Counted from the first letter of the stretch, positions 1-7,224 are shown. The stretch is DNA of 8,589 nucleotides from Flavobacteriales bacterium UBA6969 (GCA_002448555.1 DJYV01000037.1:1-8589); one strand, 5' to 3'. Translations and numbers: made by a program. The notes: generated by a model from the letters alone, not told the origin.

Positions 1-477
1 ATCTCCATCGATGGCCAAGTCATGATGGAAAATGTGGTCCAGCCTGGGGAAGGACGCTCCCTCCAGATGGGTCGTCCTCGCCCTATGCCCGAGGTGGAGT
101 ACCGACGTTACGAACCCGGGTTGTATGCTGCGGATATGCTGGCCTTGGAGGAGCGAGACTTGACGGCCGGTTTGATCGGCACGTATCAGCGCGTCGACGG
201 AACAGAATGGGTCGTTGAATTTAACCGCGATGGCGCGCGTGTACAACGGCTTTTCTTCGATGCACGCACCCACCTGCTCCTCCGAAGCGAAGAACTCCGA
301 ACCGGACCGACCGGGCCGGTTCAGGTTTTTGTTGCCTACGACGAATACCAAGAATTTGATGGCCTCCAATACGCAACGAAAATCACCCGACTCAGCAACA
401 ACCAGCGCATGGTGCTCACTTTGGAATCCGTTGAGCCCGATGCGCGCGTCGACAAATCACAATTCGAATGGGAATGA
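1..477 (+). CDS. LolA-like / outer-membrane-associated protein, C-terminal part (5' end outside window)
   Basis: The reading frame is open from base 1 and ends at TGA 475-477, so 158 C-terminal residues are visible and the true start is upstream; the ATG codons near base 22 are internal. What is seen is a beta-rich pattern: a modified-residue-like segment ending VVQPGEG, then repeated strands (GTYQRVDGTEWVVEF, RLFFDARTHLLLRSEE, VAYDEYQEFDGLQYATKI) and a closing VDKSQFEW. This order (substrate-derived 'FD..T.LL.R' strand, 'Y.EY.E.DG...' strand, then a final D.S.F) is what I know from LolA-type outer membrane lipoprotein-sorting proteins and from LolA-like tails of Bacteroidetes M16 peptidases. 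A role at the periplasmic side of the envelope is inferred. The signal peptide, if any, is outside the window. Its stop overlaps the ftsE start (ATGA), so the two are likely translated in a coupled way. Confidence 0.6.
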   Translation: MSIDGQVMMENVVQPGEGRSLQMGRPRPMPEVEYRRYEPGLYAADMLALEERDLTAGLIGTYQRVDGTEWVVEFNRDGARVQRLFFDARTHLLLRSEELRTGPTGPVQVFVAYDEYQEFDGLQYATKITRLSNNQRMVLTLESVEPDARVDKSQFEWE

Positions 478-1160
478 ATGACCTTCCACTGGTTCACATC
501 GAAAATGGCGGCGTAACCATCGCCGAGCACGCCGTATTGCAGGACGTCAATTTGACCATTGGTGCCGGTGAACTTGTTTACCTGATTGGCAAAACAGGTT
601 CGGGTAAGAGCTCTCTGCTCAAGTGCCTTTACGGCGAGCGCACCTTGTCGCATGGCCAAGGAACCGTGTGCGGACATGACCTGAACACCATCAATCGCAA
701 AAACGTGCACACGCTGAGGAGGGATCTGGGCATCGTCTTTCAGGATTTTGCCTTGCTCCCCGACCGCTCCGCATCTGATAACTTGGATTTTGTGCTCGGT
801 GCGACGGGATGGAGCAAAGGCACCGCACGGGAAAGCCGAATCCAAGCGTGCCTCGATGCTGTCGGACTCGGCACGAAAGGCTACAAAATGCCCCATGCTT
901 TGTCTGGAGGCGAACAGCAGCGGCTGGCCATTGCACGTGCGTTGCTGAACGAGCCGCCCCTTCTCATCGCCGACGAACCGACAGGGAACCTCGATCCCGA
1001 GACTACCAACGGCATCCTGCAGCTGCTGCACGACCTTGTACGGAAAGACCGTACCGTCATCATGGCCACGCATGACCACCATGCGCTCCAAGCGTATCCC
1101 GGACGCGTTTTGCATTGTTCAGGTGGCCGCATCGAAGAAACAACCAACGTTCCGAGCTAA
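474..1160 (+). CDS. ftsE: Cell-division ABC transporter ATP-binding protein FtsE
   Basis: A 228-residue ABC ATPase with all nucleotide-binding motifs intact: Walker A GKTGSGKS (39-46), Q-loop FQDF (Q90), signature LSGGEQQR (143-150), Walker B LLIADEPTGNLD (163-174) and H-loop ATHD (H200). The stretches VYLIGKTGSGKSSL, IVFQDFALLPDR and TKGYKMPHALSGGEQQR are very close to FtsE as I know it in Bacteroidetes. FtsE works with the membrane protein FtsX at the inner membrane to control peptidoglycan hydrolases during division. I chose ATG 474, which overlaps the upstream stop as ATGA; an ATG two codons earlier (468) is possible. No ftsX follows, which is common in this phylum, where the two genes are often apart. 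The alternative is a related lipoprotein-release (LolD-type) ATPase, but the sequence fits FtsE better. Confidence 0.88.
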   Translation: MNDLPLVHIENGGVTIAEHAVLQDVNLTIGAGELVYLIGKTGSGKSSLLKCLYGERTLSHGQGTVCGHDLNTINRKNVHTLRRDLGIVFQDFALLPDRSASDNLDFVLGATGWSKGTARESRIQACLDAVGLGTKGYKMPHALSGGEQQRLAIARALLNEPPLLIADEPTGNLDPETTNGILQLLHDLVRKDRTVIMATHDHHALQAYPGRVLHCSGGRIEETTNVPS

Positions 1161-1171
1161 ATCCAACACCC

Positions 1172-1915
1172 GTGGACCCCTTTCTCATCAGCGCCGTAAT
1201 CCCCACCAAATCCAACCTCGAAGGGTTGAAGGCTACGGTTGAGACGTTGTGGGCCATCGATGCCGACCGCATTGAAATCATTGTGGTAGATGGCGGGGGA
1301 TGCAATGCGACCAAATCGTGGTTGCTGGAAAACCAACACCGCATTCACCACATCCGATCAGCGGCTGACGGCGGCGTATACCCGGCCATGAACTACGGCA
1401 AGCAGTGCGCGTCGGGGCAGTGGGTCTGGTTCGCCGGAGCAGGCGACCTCCCTCACGCCGCTACTTGGAGGGCCATTTTTGACGAAGCTGAAGCCCTCGA
1501 CGCAAAATGCGCCTTGCATGTGTTTGGCGTTGAGCTGGGTGATGACCGCGAAGGCGGAGTTCCGGCACGCTATCCAGCACGCTGGGACAGTAGCATGCAA
1601 TGGCGCAATACCACCCACCACCAAGGCATGCTTTACCGCCGCAACCTGATTCAATCCCGCGCATTTGACCCTGCTTACCGCGTGCTGGCGGATTACGCTT
1701 TGCACCTCGCCCTGTGGGTGGAAGGAATCCCCGTGGCGGTGCATGGTGAAACGTGGGCACACGCCGCGTCAGGCGGCCTGTCACGCGCCTTTCGCCCGAG
1801 CCTGTACCGTGAAGAATGGCGGCTGAAAAAAAACGCCTTGACCGGGTGGGTCAAATGGATCCAACCACTTTGGTTGACTGGCAAATACCTCGCAAAACGG
1901 ATCTCGCAACGCTAA
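1172..1915 (+). CDS. GT2-family glycosyltransferase (WcaE-like)
   Basis: A soluble GT-A fold glycosyltransferase of about 247 residues with no clear membrane segment. From the chosen start, the N-terminal strand ISAVIPTKSN (6-15) is the nucleotide-sugar binding start of GT2 enzymes; IIVVDGGG (36-43) carries the first conserved Asp (D40); DGGVYPAMNYG (66-76) matches the 'D.GiYdAMN.G' motif of the WcaE-like branch; WFAGAGDL (86-93) is in place of the usual DxD (only D92 kept); HHQGMLYRR (149-157) and VLADYALHL are typical of the C-terminal acceptor part. It probably adds a sugar to a cell-surface polysaccharide on the cytoplasmic side; donor and acceptor cannot be read. There is no in-frame ATG before the conserved core. 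GTG 1172, 11 bases after the ftsE stop, places the start just before the first strand; TTG 1115, inside ftsE, is the less likely alternative. The last codons overlap the convergent gene. Confidence 0.8.
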   Translation: MDPFLISAVIPTKSNLEGLKATVETLWAIDADRIEIIVVDGGGCNATKSWLLENQHRIHHIRSAADGGVYPAMNYGKQCASGQWVWFAGAGDLPHAATWRAIFDEAEALDAKCALHVFGVELGDDREGGVPARYPARWDSSMQWRNTTHHQGMLYRRNLIQSRAFDPAYRVLADYALHLALWVEGIPVAVHGETWAHAASGGLSRAFRPSLYREEWRLKKNALTGWVKWIQPLWLTGKYLAKRISQR

Positions 1916-1936
1916 GCTTGCGCCTGCTGCAGGGCG
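1905..1936. terminator. Weak hairpin pair at the convergent stop codons, possible bidirectional terminator
   Basis: Two short inverted repeats lie side by side where the plus-strand GT2 gene and the minus-strand GT4 gene meet. The first is CGCAA (1905-1909) pairing with TTGCG (1918-1922), with an inner GC/GC pair after a one-base bulge and TAA in the loop. The second is CGCCTG (1921-1926) pairing with CAGGGCG (1930-1936) with one bulged G. Neither is followed by a T run on either strand, so they are not classical intrinsic terminators. They share bases, so only one can form at a time. Any termination role is inferred from position only. Confidence 0.25.
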
Positions 1937-3039
1937 TTGCCAATCTGCTCCTCTTCGACGCCCCAGTGCAACGCTGAAGCGGCTCGGTCACACTGCGCCT
2001 TCCAGTGGTCCCACGAATGGGCCAGCACCACATCGACTCCCGCGGCGATTCCCGCAGGTGTTGAGTCCTTGACTACCGCACCAATTTTCCATGCATCCAC
2101 CACGCGCGCAACTTCCGGCATGGGCGTTGCCACCACAGGAATACCGGCATGGATGTAATCGAAAAGTTTGTTGGGAAGGCTCATCAGGTAGTTTCCGTGC
2201 ACGCCTTGATCTAAGCTCAAGCCAACGTCAGCCGATGCCGTTAAACGGCACAATTCATCAAATGGCATTTTGGGCAAGACCATTAGTCGGCCGTTGAATT
2301 TGTCGGCTTGGTTGCGGGCCCATTCCCATTCTTCGCCCGCTCCAACCACGACAAGGTGCCAAGACGGTTGCTCGCTCAGGGCTTCGACTGCTTGCACCAC
2401 ACCACGATCCTTGTCGAGGTAGGCGCCCTGCACGATGAGCAACGGGGCATTGGCCGGGACGCCGAGGCGTTCCTTCCAGTTGGTTAACGATTGCACGGGT
2501 TCGCTGCGCTTGCGGGGCATGTTGCGCACGACGAAGGGACGACCGCCTCGTGCGTGGGGATAACGCTCGTGGTAGGCATCGGCGATGCCCTCATTGACTG
2601 TGATTACGGCCTTAAGCCGTGGAAAAATGGCGCGTTCCACCATCAGCCATACGCCCCGTTGAAGTGGCCGTCCTGTCAAACCCGCTGCCTCAGTGAAGTA
2701 TTCGTGGCTGTCATACACCAATGGCAACCGCTTGGCGCGGGCGACCAGATAGGCCGGCAACAACGTATCCAAATCGTTGGCCCAAATGGCATCGATATCG
2801 GTGCGCAAAAACGCCCGCAAGAGCCCGATTTGCAGCGCGGCGTAGAAGCCTGCGCCCCGCTGAAAAGGCAGCTGCAACCGACGGGCTTCAAAGGGGACAT
2901 TCAACGGTTTGGACTCCGGCATCTGCCGTCCAATCAGAACAGGGATCCACCCTTCAGACTCCAACGTAGCACAGGTCTTGAGCACCCGTTGGTCGTGGTT
3001 CAAATCATTGGAAACAAGGACGGCAATGCGTTTGGCCAT
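1912..3039 (-). CDS. GT4-family glycosyltransferase (GT-B fold)
   Basis: A 375-residue protein with the two-domain GT-B layout. The N-terminal half has AVLVSNDLNHDQRVLKTC (6-23), the pattern of a Bacteroidetes GT4 subgroup, then WANDLDTLLPAYLVA (86-100) and LVYDSHEYF (107-115). The C-terminal half has the donor-binding parts: LLIVQGAYLDKDRGV (200-214) opening the second Rossmann fold, HLVVVGAGEEWEWA (228-241), LPNKLFDYIHAGIPVVA (288-304), then TPMPEV. It would transfer a sugar from a nucleotide donor to a lipid-linked or surface glycan on the cytosolic side; the exact sugar is not readable. Start ATG 3039 puts the first strand at the N-terminus and lies 8 bases after the exonuclease stop; an upstream in-frame GTG (3123) would overlap the exonuclease by about 76 bases and adds a non-conserved tail. 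Last gene of the five-gene minus-strand unit. Confidence 0.85.
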   Translation of the reverse strand: MAKRIAVLVSNDLNHDQRVLKTCATLESEGWIPVLIGRQMPESKPLNVPFEARRLQLPFQRGAGFYAALQIGLLRAFLRTDIDAIWANDLDTLLPAYLVARAKRLPLVYDSHEYFTEAAGLTGRPLQRGVWLMVERAIFPRLKAVITVNEGIADAYHERYPHARGGRPFVVRNMPRKRSEPVQSLTNWKERLGVPANAPLLIVQGAYLDKDRGVVQAVEALSEQPSWHLVVVGAGEEWEWARNQADKFNGRLMVLPKMPFDELCRLTASADVGLSLDQGVHGNYLMSLPNKLFDYIHAGIPVVATPMPEVARVVDAWKIGAVVKDSTPAGIAAGVDVVLAHSWDHWKAQCDRAASALHWGVEEEQIGNALQQAQA

Positions 3040-3047
3040 GCGATGGA

Positions 3048-3884
3048 TCAAGCGTTCATTGAATCGTGAACGCGCTTGAGCACTTTTTTGGTGTATTCCG
3101 GAAAATCGGCTCCCATCATCCACCCAAAATAGCCGGGGTTGGCGGTCAAGACATCCACTACCCGCTTGCCTTTGTGTTGGCCAAAATTGAAACAGATGGC
3201 ATCGTCATCCCCGATGACAAATCGGCCTGCGGGATCAGCAAACGGCTGCCGCTGGCAAAAGGTCCCGAGTTCATCCATATCCCGTGGCACCGGCCCCACT
3301 GTCTCATCGTCGGATACATCCACCACGGTGTCTTGGTACTTTTCCAGTTGAGCCAATAGCACCTCCAAGGTCGCTTCCGTATCGGGCAACGCTTCGTGGG
3401 CCCCTTCGATGGTCTTGCCGCAATAAAACTTGTAGGCCGCCCGCAAGGTGCGCTGTTCCATCTTGTGGAAGATGTTCTGCACATCAATCAAGTTGCGCCC
3501 CTCCAAATCAAAGTCGATCCCGGCCCGTAGGAATTCCTCGGCCAGAAACGGTACATCGAACCGGTTGGAATTGTAGCCCCCCAAATCACAGCCATCCAGA
3601 AATTCCGCCATGCTCTTGGCGTATTGGCGAAAAGTAGGCTTGTCCTTTACGTCGTCGTCGTAAATGCCGTGAATGAGGCTAGTTTCGAGGGGAATGGGCA
3701 TGCCCGGATTGATCAAGAGGCGGTGTTCTGCACCGCGCTGCTCCGGCTTTTTCTCCACGGTGCCGTCGGGGTTGACTTTGATCATAGCGATTTCCACGAT
3801 CCGGTCCTTCGATAGGTCCGTGCCCGTGGTTTCCAAATCGAAAATCACCAACGGACGCTTCAGCTCGAGTGCAGATACATCCAT
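3048..3884 (-). CDS. DnaQ-like DEDDh 3'-5' exonuclease with C-terminal DUF3820-like domain
   Basis: A 278-residue exonuclease of the DnaQ/RNase T superfamily. The active-site set is complete: FDLETTG (15-21) gives D16 and E18 (Exo I), YNSNRFDVPFL (104-114) gives D110 (Exo II), and HEALPD (163-168) gives H163 and D168 (Exo III), so it is of the DEDDh type. It should remove nucleotides from 3' ends using two metal ions. After a linker (about 181-220) a second small domain follows, FNFGQHKGKRVVDVL then PGYFGWMMGADFP (232-262), which resembles the DUF3820-like 'FGKHKGK...YLxWM' domain found behind some exonucleases. This is not the epsilon subunit fused to polymerase III; a repair or processing role is inferred. 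ATG 3884 is 3 bases after the E2 stop, so translation is probably coupled. Target (DNA or RNA) is unknown. Confidence 0.87.
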   Translation of the reverse strand: MDVSALELKRPLVIFDLETTGTDLSKDRIVEIAMIKVNPDGTVEKKPEQRGAEHRLLINPGMPIPLETSLIHGIYDDDVKDKPTFRQYAKSMAEFLDGCDLGGYNSNRFDVPFLAEEFLRAGIDFDLEGRNLIDVQNIFHKMEQRTLRAAYKFYCGKTIEGAHEALPDTEATLEVLLAQLEKYQDTVVDVSDDETVGPVPRDMDELGTFCQRQPFADPAGRFVIGDDDAICFNFGQHKGKRVVDVLTANPGYFGWMMGADFPEYTKKVLKRVHDSMNA

Positions 3885-3887
3885 GGT

Positions 3888-5264
3888 TTAGACAACCGAC
3901 CGGTTTAAATCAAACTCCTCCAAGTACGTGGCTACGCGCTTAACGAAGCTACCTCCCAGCATGCCGTCCACTACGCGGTGATCATAGCTGTGGCTGAGGA
4001 ACATCATGTGGCGGATGCCAATCATGTCCCCTTCCGGCGTCTCAATGACTGCTGGCTTTTTGCGAATGGCACCCAAGGCGAGGATGCCAACCTGCGGCTG
4101 ATTGATGATGGGCGTGCCCATGACGTTGCCGAAGGTGCCCACGTTGGACATGGTGTATGTTCCGCCAGCGGTATCATCCGGCTTGAGCTTTCCAGTGCGG
4201 GCTCGGTCGGCAAGGTCGTTGACCCGCGTAGCCAAACCAACCAAGCTCAATTGGTCCGCGTTGTGAATGACCGGCACGATCAAATTGCCGGATGGCAACG
4301 CCGTCGCCATGCCCAAATTGATCTGCTTCTTGATGATGATGCGGTCGCCGTCAACGCTGGCATTGACGCCAGGGAAATCCCGAATGGCCTTGACAATGGC
4401 CTCCGCAATCAGCGGCGTGAAAGTCAATTTCGTACCGTGTGCCTGCTCGAAGGCGGCCTTGTTGCGCTTCCGCCACTCCACGATTTTGGTCATATCGGCC
4501 TCGACGAAGCTGGTTACGTGTGGGCTGGTTTGCTTCGAGCGAACCATGTGATCCGCGATGAGCTTGCGCATGCGGTCCATCTCCACAATCGCGTCCTGCC
4601 CGGAAACAGAAACCGTCGGGGCCGTACTGGCAGCTGGAGCGGAAGCCGGCGGTGCGACCGGAGCTGTTGTAGCCGGAGCTGTTGCGGCTGCAGAGCCGCG
4701 GCTGGCGATGTACGCCAAAATGTCTTTTTTGGTCACTCGCCCCTCCGAACCGGAGCCGGCGATGCCATCCAATTCCGCGGGTGTGACGCCCTCGGATTGG
4801 GCAATGCTGCGAACGAGTGGGGAATAGAATCGGCCGTTGGCTCCGATGCGCGCAGGCAGCTGGTCCAGCGGACCTGAGGCAGCCAGTGGTGCTTGCAGTG
4901 CTTCGACCACTGCTGGGGCTGGAGCTGCTACTGGGGCTGGAGTCGGAGCTGGGGCTGAGGCGGCCGGAGTTGGAGCCGGTGTGGCTGCGGCACTTGCGGA
5001 CGCGGGCGCTGCATCCGCATCACCGTCGATTTCGAATTTGGCAATGGCTTGGCCCACGGCTACCACATCGCCTTCCTGCACCAACCACTCCACCAAGGTT
5101 CCGTCTTCAGGGGCGGGCACCTCGCTATCGACCTTGTCAGTGGCGATTTCAACCAAGGGCTCATCGGCCTCGGTTAGTTCCCCCGCATTGACGACAAATT
5201 TGGTAATCGTGGCCTCGGCCACGCTCTCCCCCATTTTGGGTAACAAGATTTCAATTACTGCCAT
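3888..5264 (-). CDS. Dihydrolipoamide acyltransferase, E2 subunit of a 2-oxo acid dehydrogenase complex
   Basis: A 458-residue E2 with the full domain order. Residues 1-80 form one lipoyl domain, the lipoylated lysine being K44 in TDKVDSEVPAP. Then come an Ala/Pro linker (about 84-128), the E1/E3-binding domain (about 143-190, RFYSPLVRSIAQSEG to GRVTKKDILAYI), a second Ala/Pro linker (about 190-218), and the catalytic acyltransferase domain (about 222-458) with SYDHRVVDG, where H429 and D433 are the catalytic pair. It moves acyl groups from E1 to CoA in the cytoplasm. The single lipoyl domain with DKVDSEV resembles the branched-chain type E2 common in Bacteroidetes; a pyruvate or 2-oxoglutarate E2 is not excluded. 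No E1 or E3 gene lies in the window. ATG 5264 lies inside the end of the upstream glycosyltransferase gene (14-base overlap), indicating translational coupling. Confidence 0.93.
   Translation of the reverse strand: MAVIEILLPKMGESVAEATITKFVVNAGELTEADEPLVEIATDKVDSEVPAPEDGTLVEWLVQEGDVVAVGQAIAKFEIDGDADAAPASASAAATPAPTPAASAPAPTPAPVAAPAPAVVEALQAPLAASGPLDQLPARIGANGRFYSPLVRSIAQSEGVTPAELDGIAGSGSEGRVTKKDILAYIASRGSAAATAPATTAPVAPPASAPAASTAPTVSVSGQDAIVEMDRMRKLIADHMVRSKQTSPHVTSFVEADMTKIVEWRKRNKAAFEQAHGTKLTFTPLIAEAIVKAIRDFPGVNASVDGDRIIIKKQINLGMATALPSGNLIVPVIHNADQLSLVGLATRVNDLADRARTGKLKPDDTAGGTYTMSNVGTFGNVMGTPIINQPQVGILALGAIRKKPAVIETPEGDMIGIRHMMFLSHSYDHRVVDGMLGGSFVKRVATYLEEFDLNRSVV
4658..4684. repeat. 12-base direct repeat in E2 second linker
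   Basis: The 12-mer CCGGAGCTGTTG occurs at 4658-4669 and again at 4673-4684, a period of 15 bases (five codons). It encodes part of the second Ala/Pro-rich linker of the E2 protein (around residues 194-203), so gain or loss of a unit would keep the reading frame. Confidence 0.7.
4913..4966. repeat. Three degenerate 18-base tandem units in E2 first linker
   Basis: Units begin at 4913, 4931 and 4949, each opening with CTGGGGCTG and then diverging. The first two share 12 identical leading bases; the third is more worn. The period is six codons and encodes the hexapeptide-like series SAPAP, TPAPVA, APAPAV of the flexible linker between lipoyl and E1/E3-binding domains. Linkers of this kind commonly vary in length by in-frame repeat slippage. 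Confidence 0.7.
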
Positions 5265-7215
5265 GGCGATGTATTGCGCGGTACGAAATTAAGGCTTCCC
5301 AGATGACTTGCACATCGATTGTCCAACGATAATCACGAACGTATGTGAGCAGAGCGCGTTGCCCGGCTCGTTCGCCCATGCCTTCAGCTCGGTGAAACAC
5401 AAAACCGTTCGACGGATGAGCGCGGTTTTCCGACGGATTGTTGTAGCCCACCCACGTTGAAGTGCCCATCAGCACCTCTACCGCAGCACCGAGCCAGTCA
5501 CTCTGTTTCCTCACCATGAAAACCGGGAAGGCGAGCAAGACCAAGAGCGCCATCGCCACATCAACGGTGCGTTTGGCGCGGCAAGCACGCGGCTTGAAAA
5601 TGGCGCCGTTCCATTCCGTGATGGCGCCGCGCTCGGGGCCGCCCGCTCCCACAATTTGACCGTCATCGGTCCAAGCAATGCGGAAACGGACATGCTTATT
5701 GGAAACGAGGCTCATCGCACGAATCATCTGACCGGCGGACACTTCGCGCCCGCTCATGATGACTTCATTGAATTGGTGCACACGGATGGCATCGCTCAAG
5801 CTGTCGATTGCGCCCAACCATTGAACGCCATCGTCGGATGAATCGATGCTGGAAGGATGAATCGACAAGGCGTACACATCCCCAAAGGCAACGGGCTCGA
5901 GCACATCATGGGTGCGAATCAAGTCTTGCATGGGCATCAAATCCGCTGGCCCGGAGATGTACAAACGCTTCGGCGTGGTCTCACCGGCGCTACCGCCGAA
6001 TCGGGTGGAAATCGCCCGCACTCCTGCGATGACAGCCGGGACAAACCCGGCCCCAAACAAGAAGATGGCCCGGCTGAAACGCAGCGATTCCGGAAGCAAG
6101 CCATAGGTAGCCAACAACACAACCGTTCCAATGACAATCCCCTTCGCTACGGCGTTCCAACGCCACGGTTGATCGTAACCGCCTTGCAATTTGACCGCTG
6201 CCAACCATACAAAGGCGTATGCACCGGTCGCGGGCAATGCCATGTCCCAGTCGTACCGGATGTGCTGCCATGCTCCGTATTGCTGCAGAAAAAACACCAA
6301 TCCCGCCCACGAAAGCAACCACTCCACCGCCGGAAGCGCCACGGACTTGGATACCCGCGAGGCGATGGCCAAGGCGGCACGGAGGTATATCGCCAATTGA
6401 ATCACCCGGTGCATGGCACGGCCTCCGCGGCCGCTAAAATGAGTGCGCGCAAAAATCTGCATTGCGCGGTAAAACACCAGCACGTAGTTCAACGAGCCTT
6501 TTTTGGTGCTTTCCCCTTTGTAGTGCACGATGGAGGTGCCAGCAAAATAGTGATTCTCATACCCCCCTTTCATCAGGCGCCAGCTCAAGTCGATGTCCTC
6601 TCCGTACATGAAGTACTGCTCATCGAGCAATCCCACTTCATCGAGTGCCGACGCCCGCATCCACATAAAAGCACCGCTCAAAATCTCAATCGGCTGGGAT
6701 TCGTCTTTTGACAAATTCCCCAGGTAGTACCGGTTGAGCCGAGCCGAACGAGGAGCCAAGCGGTACAGCCCCGAAATCTTCCAGAAGGCAGCACTCGGGG
6801 TTGGGATGCCACGCTTGGATTCCGGCAGGTAGCGGCCGGCACCATCGACCATGGGAACGCCCAATCCGCCCAAGCGAGGCTGGGCATCGGCGTGTTCCAA
6901 ACACTTCAACAACGTGTCTTCTTGAATGATGGTGTCCGGGTTCAACAGCAACACCCAACGGCCTTTGCTCTGGCGAATGGCGAGGTTATTGCCCTTTGAG
7001 AAGCCTAAATTCTCTTTGGAATCGATCAAATGCACTTCCGGGAACTGGCGCCGGACCATCGCGCAGGAACCGTCTACTGAATTGTTGTCGACCACAAACA
7101 CCTCCGCTGCATAGCCCGATTGTTCCAACACCGCAACACCCGCCCTCACAGAGAGCAGGCACTGGGATAGGAAGTGTTCAACGTTGTAATTGACAATGAT
7201 GACCGAAACGTCCAC
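5251..7215 (-). CDS. GT2 glycosyltransferase fused to membrane helices and a core-deleted WbaP-like phosphoglycosyltransferase module
   Basis: A 654-residue protein. Residues 1-260 form a GT-A domain of the WbbL/rhamnosyltransferase-like kind: VSVIIVNYN (3-11), VVDNNSVDGS (41-50, first Asp), LLNPDT (90-95, DxD position), YGEDIDLSWRL (204-214, catalytic acidic pair), then HYKGEST (231-237) seen in Bacteroidetes members. About five hydrophobic segments follow (roughly 270-288, 297-311, 328-344, 358-375, 383-400). Residues 416-540 look like the Rossmann-type domain of WbaP/WcaJ enzymes (KRLYISGPA; WLGAIDSL...FNEVIMSG). The end starts AKRTVDVAMALLVLLAFP (547-564), like the re-entrant helix of bacterial sugar transferases, but then jumps to VLMGTSTWVGY (581-591), so the catalytic centre is absent. 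Likely a membrane-anchored transferase in surface polysaccharide synthesis; the role of the degenerate part is unknown. GTG 7215 is the only usable start: TAA of recR lies in the same frame 9 bases before. Confidence 0.83.
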   Translation of the reverse strand: MDVSVIIVNYNVEHFLSQCLLSVRAGVAVLEQSGYAAEVFVVDNNSVDGSCAMVRRQFPEVHLIDSKENLGFSKGNNLAIRQSKGRWVLLLNPDTIIQEDTLLKCLEHADAQPRLGGLGVPMVDGAGRYLPESKRGIPTPSAAFWKISGLYRLAPRSARLNRYYLGNLSKDESQPIEILSGAFMWMRASALDEVGLLDEQYFMYGEDIDLSWRLMKGGYENHYFAGTSIVHYKGESTKKGSLNYVLVFYRAMQIFARTHFSGRGGRAMHRVIQLAIYLRAALAIASRVSKSVALPAVEWLLSWAGLVFFLQQYGAWQHIRYDWDMALPATGAYAFVWLAAVKLQGGYDQPWRWNAVAKGIVIGTVVLLATYGLLPESLRFSRAIFLFGAGFVPAVIAGVRAISTRFGGSAGETTPKRLYISGPADLMPMQDLIRTHDVLEPVAFGDVYALSIHPSSIDSSDDGVQWLGAIDSLSDAIRVHQFNEVIMSGREVSAGQMIRAMSLVSNKHVRFRIAWTDDGQIVGAGGPERGAITEWNGAIFKPRACRAKRTVDVAMALLVLLAFPVFMVRKQSDWLGAAVEVLMGTSTWVGYNNPSENRAHPSNGFVFHRAEGMGERAGQRALLTYVRDYRWTIDVQVIWEALISYRAIHRHGSN

Positions 7216-7224
7216 GGCTTGAAG

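Noticed and set aside
336..1115. A 259-residue open frame on the minus strand, antisense to ftsE
   Set aside because: It overlaps two plus-strand genes, including ftsE with all ABC motifs; no independent evidence for coding.
2491..3069. A 192-residue open frame on the plus strand, antisense to the GT4 gene
   Set aside because: It is a shadow of a clear GT-B glycosyltransferase and has no recognisable features.
3978..4877. A 299-residue open frame on the plus strand, antisense to the E2 gene
   Set aside because: It lies wholly within a well-supported E2 coding sequence; its composition (Arg/His/Gly-rich, no recognisable motif) is what a GC-rich gene gives on its opposite strand.
5857..6711. 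A 284-residue open frame on the plus strand, antisense to the GT2 fusion gene
   Set aside because: It covers the membrane and GT2 portions of a gene with clear domain motifs; the plus-strand product has no recognisable domain or start context.
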